A program made the position numbers and the translations under genes. The notes beneath the pieces are model-generated. The model had not been told where the DNA came from. It saw only the letters and a list, made by a program, of their open reading frames with translations, and searched no databases. From CAVYXZ01 sp965223835 (GTDB lineage: Bacteria; Chloroflexota; Anaerolineae; Aggregatilineales; Phototrophicaceae), in the NCBI GenBank assembly GCA_965223835.1, contig CBDCXQ010000001.1, forward strand, positions 310,001 to 374,000: DNA of 64,000 bases, in the 5' to 3' direction. This document shows positions 37,026 through 44,819 of this stretch, one piece after another (position 1 is the stretch's first letter; the number at the start of each line of letters is the position of its first letter).

Positions 37026-37535
37026 ATGCCCAAGAAGTTATCGCTGCGGGCCTTCAAGGAAGGCGAAGCAGCCAAGTTACGCCAAATTAGTCGATCCCGG
37101 ACGGCGCCGCAACGGGCCGTAGAGCGTGCACAAATCATTCTGATGTTTCAAGAAGGCAAGCGGGTGGAAGCCATTGCTCAACACATAGGTCGAACCGGTG
37201 CGACAGTGTACTATCAAGTGCATCAATTCAATGATCGTGGCTTGGCATTCGTCGAGGACTTACCGCGTGAAGGTCGCCCGTTAGTTTACAACGAACAGCA
37301 GCGTGGTGAGATTGTAAAAGTAGCGAAAACCAATCCCCAACACCTGGGGCTTGAATTTGGACATTGGACACTCGATTTGCTCGTGGAATATGTCAATCAT
37401 GACCTTGAGATTGCCATTTCGCGCAGTCAATTGGGTGATGTGCTGAAGCAAGAAGGCTTGAAATGGTATCAGGAGAAAACCTATTTCAGTGCCAGTCCCG
37501 ATCCACAATTCGTGGAAAAAAGGGGGCAATCGTGA
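37026..37535 (+). CDS. IS630-type transposase, OrfA (DNA-binding part)
   Basis: 169 residues holding paired HTH regions of the IS630/winged-helix type: RAVERAQIILMFQEGKRVEA and IAQHIGRTGATVYYQVHQF, then GRPLVYNEQQRGEIVKVA. It ends just after an A6G5 run at 37516-37526 in FVEKRGQS. The following frame begins 73 bases upstream of this stop, one base back. AAGGA lies nine bases before the ATG. It is functional only with OrfB, either by a -1 slip on the run or by an accidental mutation. Confidence 0.85.
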   Translation: MPKKLSLRAFKEGEAAKLRQISRSRTAPQRAVERAQIILMFQEGKRVEAIAQHIGRTGATVYYQVHQFNDRGLAFVEDLPREGRPLVYNEQQRGEIVKVAKTNPQHLGLEFGHWTLDLLVEYVNHDLEIAISRSQLGDVLKQEGLKWYQEKTYFSASPDPQFVEKRGQS

Positions 37536-38071
37536 GCTTATATCGCCAACCACCTGCCGATGCCTATGTACTCTGCGTAGATGAGATGGGACCGACCTCA
37601 GCCAAAACCTATGCTGCGCCGCGGTGGGATGAAAAACGCCCGCATGTGGAAGCCGATTATGGTAGGCGCGGCAAGATTTGGACATTTGGTGCGTTTGAAC
37701 CCGCAACCGGTCAGGCATTGACTGCTTGTTATGGCGGACGGACCAGCGCCAACTTCGTTGCCTTCTTGGATCATGTCGCGGATACATGGTCTGGCAAAAC
37801 CATCTACCTTATCCTGGATAATCTATCCACTCATAAGACACTCGATGTCTTATTGTGGGCATTGGCTCATCCCCAAGTGAAGTTTCTGTTTCAACCCACC
37901 TATGCACCCTGGTTGAACTTGATTGAACCCTGGTGGAAAACCCTACGCTCACTCGCTCTCAAAGGACGTTGCTTTCAGCTTGGCGATGAGATTGTTCACG
38001 CGATTGAATGGGCTACACACTATTGGAATCAACACAAGAAACCCTATGTCTGGCGCAAGGCTTTTACATAG
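37463..38071 (+). CDS. IS630-type transposase, OrfB (DDE catalytic part)
   Basis: In the -1 frame relative to OrfA. The catalytic triad is in place: Asp in CVDEMGPTS, Asp in LILDNLSTHK and Glu in PWLNLIEPWW, the latter two in the standard IS630 setting. The first 20 or so codons of the open frame lie within OrfA and are probably not used. No independent start with a good ribosome site is seen at the right place, which favours production by frameshifting at AAAAAAGGGGG (37516-37526). Confidence 0.85.
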   Translation: MVSGENLFQCQSRSTIRGKKGAIVSLYRQPPADAYVLCVDEMGPTSAKTYAAPRWDEKRPHVEADYGRRGKIWTFGAFEPATGQALTACYGGRTSANFVAFLDHVADTWSGKTIYLILDNLSTHKTLDVLLWALAHPQVKFLFQPTYAPWLNLIEPWWKTLRSLALKGRCFQLGDEIVHAIEWATHYWNQHKKPYVWRKAFT

Positions 38072-38090
38072 TTACTTACCGGATGAAGCA

Positions 38091-38095
38091 CTAAA
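38091..38095. repeat. Target-site duplication, right copy
   Basis: CTAAA directly after the right inverted repeat of the IS; matches 36961-36965. Confidence 0.8.
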
Positions 38096-38469
38096 CACCG
38101 TGAGCCGTTGATTGAGATTGTGTATGAGTCTGTCTTATTCACCGAAATCCGTAATAAGGCCACAGAATTAAAGTGTGAGCTATTCGCTGTCAATGGCGTG
38201 CAAGATCATATTCATGTTGCCCTTAGCATTCCGCCAAATGTTGCTGTAGCGGCCTGTGTTGGTCAAATGAAGGGCGCTTCCTCACGGGCGATGAATTCGA
38301 ATTATGTGTTTGATACGCGTTTTCGTTGGCAAAAGAGCTATGGTGTGATGTCATTCGGCGAGAAAGAATTGCCGCGGGTTATTGAGTACATTGCCAACCA
38401 AAAACAACGGCATGCTAGCCAGCGTCTGAATACCTATTTGGAACGTATTGAATAAACGATCATACCACC

Positions 38470-38488
38470 AGCCCCATTTGATGGGGCT
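38470..38488. repeat. Hairpin with TTG loop after the transposase gene
   Basis: AGCCCCAT TTG ATGGGGCT, an eight-base perfect stem 15 bases after the transposase stop. It shares the TTG loop with the REP-like copy 16 bases further on, but a different stem. Confidence 0.65.
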
Positions 38489-38502
38489 TATCAGAAAAAC
38501 TA

Positions 38503-38523
38503 GCCAGGTGCTTTGAGCACCTG
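38503..38523. repeat. REP-like palindrome, right copy
   Basis: CAGGTGCT TTG AGCACCTG (38505-38523), preceded by GC. Matches the left copy at 36791 in inverted orientation. It ends 25 bases before the kptA start and could influence that gene's translation. Confidence 0.65.
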
Positions 38524-38547
38524 ATATTGAGTGAGAAAGAATCCACT

Positions 38548-39105
38548 ATGCCTAACCTCACCAAACTATCAAAATTTCTCTCGTTGATCTTGCGCCACCG
38601 GGCGGCTGATTTCGGCATTGAACTGGATGACCAGGGCTTTGCAGATGTGGAGGCGGTTTGGACGCAGGTGACACAGCGCTATCAGGATCGCTACAGCTAT
38701 AGAGATTTGCTTCAGGTGGTTGCGGGATTCGATGACAAACAGCGCTTTGAACTGGTTGATGGTCGCATCCGGGCACGGTATGGGCATAGCGCTGTGCGCA
38801 CCATTGAGTATGACCCGGTGGACCCGCCAGAGTACCTGTATCACGGTACATCACAACCGGCGCTCAAGTCTATCCGCGAGGAAGGCTTGCAACCACAGCA
38901 GCGCCAGATGGTTCACCTGTCGGTTGATCCTGAATGGGCTGAGCGAGTCGGCAAACGACATGCTAAAGTGGCGATTGTATTACGCGTGCGGGCTGGCGAG
39001 ATGATTGCTGCGGGGTATGAATTTTATCACCCGGAGCCGAAACATTACCTTACGGCGGCTGTCCCAGTTGAATTTATTGATTTTCCGGATGATTTGTTAT
39101 CGTAA
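38548..39105 (+). CDS. kptA: RNA 2'-phosphotransferase (KptA/Tpt1)
   Basis: 185 residues, standard length. Enzyme removes a 2'-phosphate from RNA using NAD+, giving ADP-ribose-1'',2''-cyclic phosphate. Signatures seen: LSKFLSLILRHRA near the start with the catalytic Arg/His, YLYHGTSQPALKSIREEGL, and VHLSVDPEWAERVGKRH. Bacteria generally lack the tRNA splicing reaction it serves in fungi, so its substrate here is not known. The ATG at 38548 is chosen over a TTG seven codons earlier because the family begins at LTKLSKFLS; the ribosome site is weak. Confidence 0.93.
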   Translation: MPNLTKLSKFLSLILRHRAADFGIELDDQGFADVEAVWTQVTQRYQDRYSYRDLLQVVAGFDDKQRFELVDGRIRARYGHSAVRTIEYDPVDPPEYLYHGTSQPALKSIREEGLQPQQRQMVHLSVDPEWAERVGKRHAKVAIVLRVRAGEMIAAGYEFYHPEPKHYLTAAVPVEFIDFPDDLLS

Positions 39106-39181
39106 ACGATTGGATCGAAATATAGTTGAGCAAAGCACATAAGATTATGTTGAAGGAATGTATTTCATATGCAGGATAAGG

Positions 39182-39592
39182 TCACTTTTTAGTGCGATAA
39201 ATGTGGGTGTGCCCATCTTCCCAGGTGGGCAATCCATCAGCTCCATTAAATTTCCAGATGGCATGTTTGACTTTGAGTGAGGGTATTTTTGCCAGTTCGG
39301 TCATCGATTCAGCATGGGCACCGGCATAGGTATAATCGCGAATGGCCTGCATTGTTGTCCAAACGGAGAGCGTGCGGGAGTTGGTCATCAGGCCGGTAAA
39401 TTCGGTGTTCAGCGCATAGCCGATTAACGTATCATAGGTTTGCATCTGTACAACGTTGGCCTGAGTATAGCGGTTGAGCCGCATGAAACCCATTAGATGC
39501 CAGATGGGAATGCGTAATCCATCGGTTGCAACTGCGAAATACTCCTGGGTTGGGTCCAATTCTCCTTGCATGACCCATGCAACATCACTCAT
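39182..39592 (-). CDS. Small protein of unknown function, possible ferredoxin-like barrel
   Basis: 136 residues, rich in Trp, Tyr and His. Sequence such as GFMRLNRYTQANVVQMQTYDTLIGYALN and LSVWTTMQAIRDYTYAGAHAES resembles dimeric alpha/beta-barrel (DUF3291 or monooxygenase-like) proteins, but the match is weak. The ATG is preceded by GGGGGGTAAGG. It is transcribed away from kptA's direction and divergent from the dehydrogenase gene. Confidence 0.6.
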   Translation of the reverse strand: MSDVAWVMQGELDPTQEYFAVATDGLRIPIWHLMGFMRLNRYTQANVVQMQTYDTLIGYALNTEFTGLMTNSRTLSVWTTMQAIRDYTYAGAHAESMTELAKIPSLKVKHAIWKFNGADGLPTWEDGHTHIYRTKK

Positions 39593-39725
39593 TGACCTTA
39601 CCCCCCTTTTGAAGCTATGGTTAATTGACCACTGCCAGTATATAACATATCGTCAAAATCTTTATGATTTAGGCGAATATCGATTGACAGGTTTGTTGAT
39701 TCTGAGACAAAGTAAAGGTCGAATC

Positions 39726-40586
39726 ATGCAGGATTTTGCGGACAAAGTGGCGGTGATTACCGGTGGGGCCAGCGGCATTGGTTATGCTATCGCCGAGCAC
39801 AGTGCCCAGTTGGGCATGAAAGTTGTATTAGCTGATGTTGAAGCCCCGGCCCTCGAAGCAGCGGCGGACCACCTCACCAGGCAGGGTGCTACCGTGCTGC
39901 CGGTTGTGACCGACGTCTCCCAGATTGCAGATATTGAGGCATTAGCCGAGACCGTTTATGGTAACTTCGGCGCGGTGCATTTGCTGGTAAACAACGCGGG
40001 TATTGGTTCGGTAAGTTCCGGTGCAGTGCTTACCGGTACGATTGAGAATTGGCAGTGGGTGATGGGCGTGAATCTTTGGGGGGTGATTCATGGTGTGCAT
40101 ATATTCGCCCCGCTCATGCTCAAACAAAACACCCCGGCTCACATCGTTAATGTGTCGTCGCTGGCAGGGTTGATTTCCGGGCGGTTAGGCATTTACACCG
40201 TGACAAAACATGCGATTGTTGCGCTCTCCGAAACGCTTTACGAAGAACTTACGCATCTGGACACTGATTTGCGGGTGCATGTGCTGTGTCCCAGTACGGT
40301 CAATACCGCCATCACGAGCGGCGACCGCAATCGCCCCGCTCACCTGACAGCGAATGCGGACAAAAGCGACATCGAAATTCCGGGACGCGCCGAACATATC
40401 CAGCGTCATAAAGATGCGATACAGGCCGGGGCGAACCCAGCATCCATTGCGGCGGCGGTGTTTGCTGGCATTCAACAGAACCGTTTTTACATTTTACCGC
40501 ACACCAATCGCGATCATCTGATTCGAGCAAGAATGGAGGATATTCTGCAACGCCGCAACCCGCGACATGTCGGCGATCTGGATTAA
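39726..40586 (+). CDS. Short-chain dehydrogenase/reductase
   Basis: 286 residues, classical SDR. The coenzyme loop TGGASGIG is at 12-19, NNAG follows near 89, and the catalytic set is Ser144/145 in VSSLAG, Tyr157 and Lys161 in YTVTK. The Asp in LADVEAP after the second strand suggests NAD rather than NADP. The substrate is unknown. The start at 39726 is chosen for AAAGG upstream and the position of the glycine motif; the frame remains open for 84 codons upstream without a good site. Ends immediately next to the convergent EamA gene. Confidence 0.9.
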   Translation: MQDFADKVAVITGGASGIGYAIAEHSAQLGMKVVLADVEAPALEAAADHLTRQGATVLPVVTDVSQIADIEALAETVYGNFGAVHLLVNNAGIGSVSSGAVLTGTIENWQWVMGVNLWGVIHGVHIFAPLMLKQNTPAHIVNVSSLAGLISGRLGIYTVTKHAIVALSETLYEELTHLDTDLRVHVLCPSTVNTAITSGDRNRPAHLTANADKSDIEIPGRAEHIQRHKDAIQAGANPASIAAAVFAGIQQNRFYILPHTNRDHLIRARMEDILQRRNPRHVGDLD

Positions 40587-41765
40587 CTAATCAGCCGCGG
40601 CGGCGGGTGAATGATCGTCATCTTCGTCTACCGGGGTTGGTGACTCGTTGAGGAATACACTGAGGTCCACACTGTAGGACGCTGCCGGATTGATCGGGAA
40701 GGGGTCCATTGGACCATCATCGGCCTGCATCATGTTGCGAATGGCGTGGAGTTCCTGCGTGGAAACTCTTGCCATGACGTCTTCTTCTTTATCCACATCT
40801 TCTTTGCCAAAGGCGCGGTGAAAGGCAATCCATTGAAATTGCTGGCTCGATATGTTCGCCATCAATAATTGCCCCGGATTAAACGAGCGCGGGGTTAGAT
40901 CACTGCCGCGTACCAGCAGAATGCTCGCGCCCAGCAACGCAACACCCACCCATTGCCCGGCGGTCAAGCGGTCGCCCAAGACCAGAAAAGCCAGTGTCAG
41001 CGCCACACCGATTTCCGTAATCGCCAGAATCGCCGTTTGCATACTGCCCAGGAATTTCACGCCAGCGAACATCGCCAAGCGCGATAGGGCGGTTGTTGCG
41101 CCCAGGATGAAAATCGGCGTGAATGCGACTTCCAGGATATAGGCGGTGTTCCGGGCCGAAGTCGCCAGCCATACCATCATAACGATGACACCCATTGTGG
41201 TCAGGACATAGAGCGCAACCGTTGGGGATGGCATCTCATATAGGACGTACTGGCTGAGAATCACCGTCCCGGCAAACATCAACGCACTGCCCAGCATCAA
41301 ACCCACGCCCAGCCAGTGAATTGGCTTATCACCAAAGCCAGTCAAAATAACCAGCGCCACCAGCGCCAGCAGCACCCGCAGAATCGTCCGGCGGTCGGGC
41401 CGCTCCCCGGCGATGCGCACCAGCAACATGGCAAATACCAGGTACATCCCATTGAGCAGTTGGGTTAACGAGGCATCCAGCAATCCCAACCCGCCATAAT
41501 AAAAGAGTGAGCCGATGCCATTTACGGCCCCAATCACGACGCAGCCCAGTAAGCCTGCCGGATAGATGTAAATAAAGCGGCGGAAAAAGATGATATAGAG
41601 GCCCCACAGCAGCAGGACCGCGACCGCCGTGCGGATTGCAGCCACACTGAAGGGGTCCGCCCCGGCATTGATCGCCAGCTTGCCAAAAATAGGGGCCATG
41701 CCCAAAAACATGGGGGTGGTAAAGGCCGCAACCAGCCCATGCATTGGAAAGGGTTTTTTCACCAT
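40587..41765 (-). CDS. EamA/DMT-family transporter
   Basis: About 392 residues. Ten hydrophobic helices in two EamA repeats (first includes FGKLAINAGADPFSVAAIRT, second includes ALSRLAMFAGVKFLGSMQTA), followed by an 85-residue cytoplasmic tail that ends in an acidic run (PVDEDDDHSP). Family members export amino acids or other metabolites. The ATG at 41765 overlaps the stop of the receiver-kinase gene by one base (TGATG), so it is translationally coupled to a signalling gene. It is the last gene of the long minus-strand operon. The substrate is unknown; threonine-type efflux would suit the context but is conjecture. Confidence 0.85.
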   Translation of the reverse strand: MVKKPFPMHGLVAAFTTPMFLGMAPIFGKLAINAGADPFSVAAIRTAVAVLLLWGLYIIFFRRFIYIYPAGLLGCVVIGAVNGIGSLFYYGGLGLLDASLTQLLNGMYLVFAMLLVRIAGERPDRRTILRVLLALVALVILTGFGDKPIHWLGVGLMLGSALMFAGTVILSQYVLYEMPSPTVALYVLTTMGVIVMMVWLATSARNTAYILEVAFTPIFILGATTALSRLAMFAGVKFLGSMQTAILAITEIGVALTLAFLVLGDRLTAGQWVGVALLGASILLVRGSDLTPRSFNPGQLLMANISSQQFQWIAFHRAFGKEDVDKEEDVMARVSTQELHAIRNMMQADDGPMDPFPINPAASYSVDLSVFLNESPTPVDEDDDHSPAAAAD

Positions 41766-43027
41766 CAATTGGTTCCGTTTGGTAGCTCAGCGACCAGTGG
41801 CAGCTTGACGATAAATTCGCTCCCTGGCAATGTGTCGATGTCCATACCCGCACTCTCAACCCATATCTGGCCGCCATGCGCTTCAATGATCGCCTTACAG
41901 ACTGCCAGCCCCAGGCCCAGGCCACCGCCCCGGAACGCCGTTTTACTGGTGGAATGCAGCATCATGTCACCCGCTGTATGGAAGCGGTCAAAGATGCGTT
42001 TCTGTTCATCTTTGGCAACACCGATCCCGGTGTCTTTGATGCTGAAGCGGATATTTTTTTCATCGGCCTTAGCCGACAGATAAATGTGACCGTCGTCCGG
42101 GGTATATTTGATCGCGTTGCTTACGAGATTACTGAGTGCCAGGAGTAACAGCTCATAATCGGCCCGCATTCTGTCAGGCCATTGACTGGTATCCCGATGC
42201 ACAGTCAAGCGGCGTAATTTCAAAGCTTCATCGTGGTCTTTCAGGATGCTTTCTATCGCGTGCGCCGGGTCAACCGGTCCAATTGACATGTCGATCTGAT
42301 TGGTCATGATGCGACTGATCGTCAGAATCTCATTGATAATGCCCTGCATGCGCTCAATGGCCTCGGCCAGACCGCGAATGAGGGTGCGCGTGCTTTCATC
42401 TTCACTGATTATTGGCTTCAGTTTGGGGCTATCTTCGAGCAAGCGACTGTAACCATATACCAGTGTGAGGGGCGTGCGTAATTCATGGGCCGTCAACTGA
42501 ATGAAGCTATCCTTCATTTTATCAAGGCGGCGCAGTGTTTTATTCACCTCTTCCAATTCACGGATACGGGCTTCCAGGCGGGTCACGACTTCCTGCGTAT
42601 ACCGTTGTTGGGCTGCCGTCATTCGCTCGGCGTCAATCTGATCTTTGGCCCCTTTGAGGTAATGTTCAACCTGGTCGGGTAACGCTTCGACATCAATGGG
42701 TTTGGTGAGGTAGCCGGTGATCCCGGCAGCATGCGTAAGCTCCCGTTGTTCATCAAGCGCCTGAGCCGTCAGGGCAACAATCGGCAGGTTCTTAAAGCGG
42801 TTATCGCTGCGTAACATCGTTGTGACTTCACGTCCGCTAATATCCGGCAGGTTAATGTCGGTCAACACCATGTCCAGCGCTTCCGAGCGGGCAATATCAA
42901 CCCCTTGCAGCCCATTTTCGGCGACCAGTACATTATATCCAGCATATTTCAGGGTTCGTTCGACCAACAGGCGACTGGCGGGATCATCTTCGATATATAA
43001 GATTGTCTTCGTCTGGGTTCCGATCAC
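41765..43027 (-). CDS. Receiver-histidine kinase hybrid
   Basis: 420 residues. Receiver domain at 8-125 with EDD near the start, phosphoacceptor Asp57 in LTDINLP, and a KP end in YLTKPIDVE. A coiled coil (about 130-170) leads to HisKA with LTAHELRTPLTL, His181, and a HATPase domain with NLVSNAIKYTPDDG, DTGIGV and GGLGLGLAVCKAI. The placement of the receiver before the kinase suggests that phosphorylation of Asp57 by another kinase tunes this one. Translation starts with GTG after AGGA. Separated by 110 bases from the gene upstream, the largest gap in the operon, so an internal promoter is possible. Confidence 0.93.
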   Translation of the reverse strand: MIGTQTKTILYIEDDPASRLLVERTLKYAGYNVLVAENGLQGVDIARSEALDMVLTDINLPDISGREVTTMLRSDNRFKNLPIVALTAQALDEQRELTHAAGITGYLTKPIDVEALPDQVEHYLKGAKDQIDAERMTAAQQRYTQEVVTRLEARIRELEEVNKTLRRLDKMKDSFIQLTAHELRTPLTLVYGYSRLLEDSPKLKPIISEDESTRTLIRGLAEAIERMQGIINEILTISRIMTNQIDMSIGPVDPAHAIESILKDHDEALKLRRLTVHRDTSQWPDRMRADYELLLLALSNLVSNAIKYTPDDGHIYLSAKADEKNIRFSIKDTGIGVAKDEQKRIFDRFHTAGDMMLHSTSKTAFRGGGLGLGLAVCKAIIEAHGGQIWVESAGMDIDTLPGSEFIVKLPLVAELPNGTN

Positions 43028-43137
43028 AGCCCGTCCTATTCAGTACCAGATGTTCTGCAAATAATCCTAATTTATCGGGTTCGACTTGCCGGGGCCCCTC
43101 GATGGTCGTTTACTCAATTGCATAAGGTGAGTCCGCG

Positions 43138-44817
43138 TTAGTCCAGCTTGCTCACCAGATTTTCAACGAATTCCTCGTCGATAAATGACCCTTTTTGCAA
43201 CAGCATACTGATCTGACCACTCAGGCGTGCCCGTTCTTTCGCGGTCAATTCTTTGGCGGTTACGACAACAACGGGAATACGGGTCATCTCCGGATCCGCC
43301 TTAAGTGTATCAATCACGGTGAACCCGTCAACATTGGGCATCATCAAATCGGTAATCACCAGATCAGGCCGCACCTGACGCACCAGTTCGATTCCACTGG
43401 CCCCATCATGGGCAATCTGTACATCGTAACTCCCCTTCGCTTCCAGAATGCGCTTGATGAGCCGGGCGGCATCCCGATTGTCCTCAATCACTGCAATGCG
43501 TCGGACCATCGAATCGACTTGTTCCAAAGCCGAGAGTAAACCTTCTTCGGGCAATACCGGTGCCTGTGATTTCAGGGATAGGTCAACCGACTGCTGCCAC
43601 TGGTCGCCCAGAATCCTTGTTTCAACCGGTAGCGTATGGCCGGAGACATTAACCACGACCACATCATCGGGCTTGATGATGCCCTTTTGCACCATTTTGA
43701 AAAGCCCGGCGAAGGTTACACCGGTTGCGGGTTCAACGGACATGCCATCATTGCGGGCCAGAATGCGGATGGCGCTGAAGGCCTCTTCATCGTTGGCTGA
43801 AAGAAATGTGCCACCATAATCAGCGACATAATCATAGAGGATTTCATAGGCCCGCCCTGGATTGCCGGTAGCCAGTGTGGCGATGATGGTTTGCGGGTTA
43901 TCAATGGGCGTGGCGATGCGCTGACCGCGCTCGAAGGCCTCGACCATGGGCGCACAACCACTGGATTGCACGACGCCTAATGACGGCATTTTGGCGATCA
44001 GGCCGAAGTCATACATCTCACGAAAGCCCTTGCCAACGCCAATCGGCCCCATGCCACCGCTGACCCCCTGGATAAACCAATCGGGCGAGCGCCAGCGTTG
44101 ACCATCTTCCAGTTCATCACCCAGTTGTTCGCCGATCTCATACGCCATCGTTTTCATGGCTTCAATGGCCGCGACGCTCTTGATTCCCTTGTCGAGGAAA
44201 ACGCCTTTCGTCTTGGCGAACCGGGCCGCGAGTTCTTTGGTCTGGTCATAGGTGCCGGTGATCTTGATGACTTCGGCACCATACAAGGCCGCTTCCCGCA
44301 TCTTATCACCCGGCGCGAGGCTGGGGAAGAAGGCCCAGACTTTCATGCCCATGCGTGCCCCATAGGCGGCATATGAGATGGCGACATTGCCGGTGCTGGC
44401 AACCACCAGCTCGTCAATGCCCATCTCGCGGAGCACCGACAGGGCAACCGTCGCTTGCCGGTCTTTGAAGCTTCCCGTCGGTCCTTGCCGTTCATCTTTC
44501 AGATAAAGGTGTTTGAGGCCCAGACTGGCAGCCAGGGCCTGCGACTTAACCAGCGGGGTACCGCCTTCGCCCAGGCTAACTACATTATCGAGATTGCTTA
44601 AGGGTAAGACCTCATGATAGCGCCACAACCCTGGCTGGCGTTCTTTGAGGCTTTGCAGCCAGCGTCGCGGATCTAATCCGCGCAGATCGTACCGCGCTTC
44701 AAGAATGTTTTCGCCGCAATAAGGGCAACCGGTGATTGATTTATCAAAGTAGATGCGTTGGTGACAATTGATGCATTCCAGTTCAAACTGCTTTTGATAT
44801 TGGACTTCCGAGACCAA
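43138..44817 (-). CDS. thrC: Threonine synthase with C-terminal receiver domain
   Basis: 559 residues. The N-terminus has a zinc-ribbon-like CINC/CPYC pair (about 15-36), then the PLP fold-type II synthase, about 50-420: GEGGTPLV, PLP lysine Lys118 in GSFKDRQ, ASTGNVAISYAAYGA, and VSGGMGPIGVG. This enzyme turns O-phosphohomoserine into threonine. A linker (about 420-440) leads to a complete receiver domain: Glu445/Asp446, phosphoacceptor Asp490 in ITDLMMPNVDG, VVVTAKE near 515. The usual KP Lys region reads LLQKGSFID. The start is TTG, set by GGAG six bases upstream and lying two bases after the giant kinase's stop. The coding frame is continuous with no sign of a join error. A metabolic enzyme with a receiver is rare. 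Confidence 0.9.
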   Translation of the reverse strand: MVSEVQYQKQFELECINCHQRIYFDKSITGCPYCGENILEARYDLRGLDPRRWLQSLKERQPGLWRYHEVLPLSNLDNVVSLGEGGTPLVKSQALAASLGLKHLYLKDERQGPTGSFKDRQATVALSVLREMGIDELVVASTGNVAISYAAYGARMGMKVWAFFPSLAPGDKMREAALYGAEVIKITGTYDQTKELAARFAKTKGVFLDKGIKSVAAIEAMKTMAYEIGEQLGDELEDGQRWRSPDWFIQGVSGGMGPIGVGKGFREMYDFGLIAKMPSLGVVQSSGCAPMVEAFERGQRIATPIDNPQTIIATLATGNPGRAYEILYDYVADYGGTFLSANDEEAFSAIRILARNDGMSVEPATGVTFAGLFKMVQKGIIKPDDVVVVNVSGHTLPVETRILGDQWQQSVDLSLKSQAPVLPEEGLLSALEQVDSMVRRIAVIEDNRDAARLIKRILEAKGSYDVQIAHDGASGIELVRQVRPDLVITDLMMPNVDGFTVIDTLKADPEMTRIPVVVVTAKELTAKERARLSGQISMLLQKGSFIDEEFVENLVSKLD

Positions 44818-44819
44818 GA

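Larger units (their letters stand above)
36966..38090 (+). mobile_element. IS630-type insertion sequence, 1,125 bp
   Basis: Bounded by perfect 15-base inverted repeats TGCTTCATCCGGTAA (36966-36980) and TTACCGGATGAAGCA (38076-38090), and flanked by CTAAA on both sides. It holds two overlapping frames for an IS630-type DDE transposase. The IS630/Tc1 group normally duplicates TA, which is present inside CTAAA; where the element ends within those bases cannot be settled from one copy. It lies inside a Y1 transposase gene whose two halves join in frame when it is removed. Confidence 0.9.
36921..38455 (+). pseudogene. REP-associated (Y1, IS200-like) transposase split by an IS
   Basis: The first 15 codons, 36921-36965, read MPFWKCFYHITWSTK; the rest resumes at 38096 with HREPLIEIVYES and ends at 38455. 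Removing the inserted element plus one CTAAA copy restores one frame of about 134 residues. The second part has the HUH motif in VQDHIHVALSI and the tyrosine helix VIEYIANQKQRH. Such single-strand transposases move or multiply REP palindromes; two REP-like palindromes flank this locus in inverted orientation. The gene is interrupted and presumably inactive, although its coding parts look intact, so the insertion is recent. Confidence 0.85.

Noticed and set aside
38108..38455. A small intact transposase-like gene starting at TTG
   Set aside because: The start lies within a codon series that continues upstream to the IS junction, and the missing N-terminus is found on the other side of the IS. 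It is the 3' part of a split gene.
39474..39725. N-terminal extension of the short-chain dehydrogenase
   Set aside because: The extension overlaps the divergent gene, shows no domain, and the ATG at 39726 has a ribosome site and the correct distance to the glycine motif.
43028..43137. Regulatory palindrome GGGGCCCC in the gap before the receiver-kinase
   Set aside because: Short GC palindrome without T run or a recognised operator; an internal promoter is possible but no good hexamer pair is seen.
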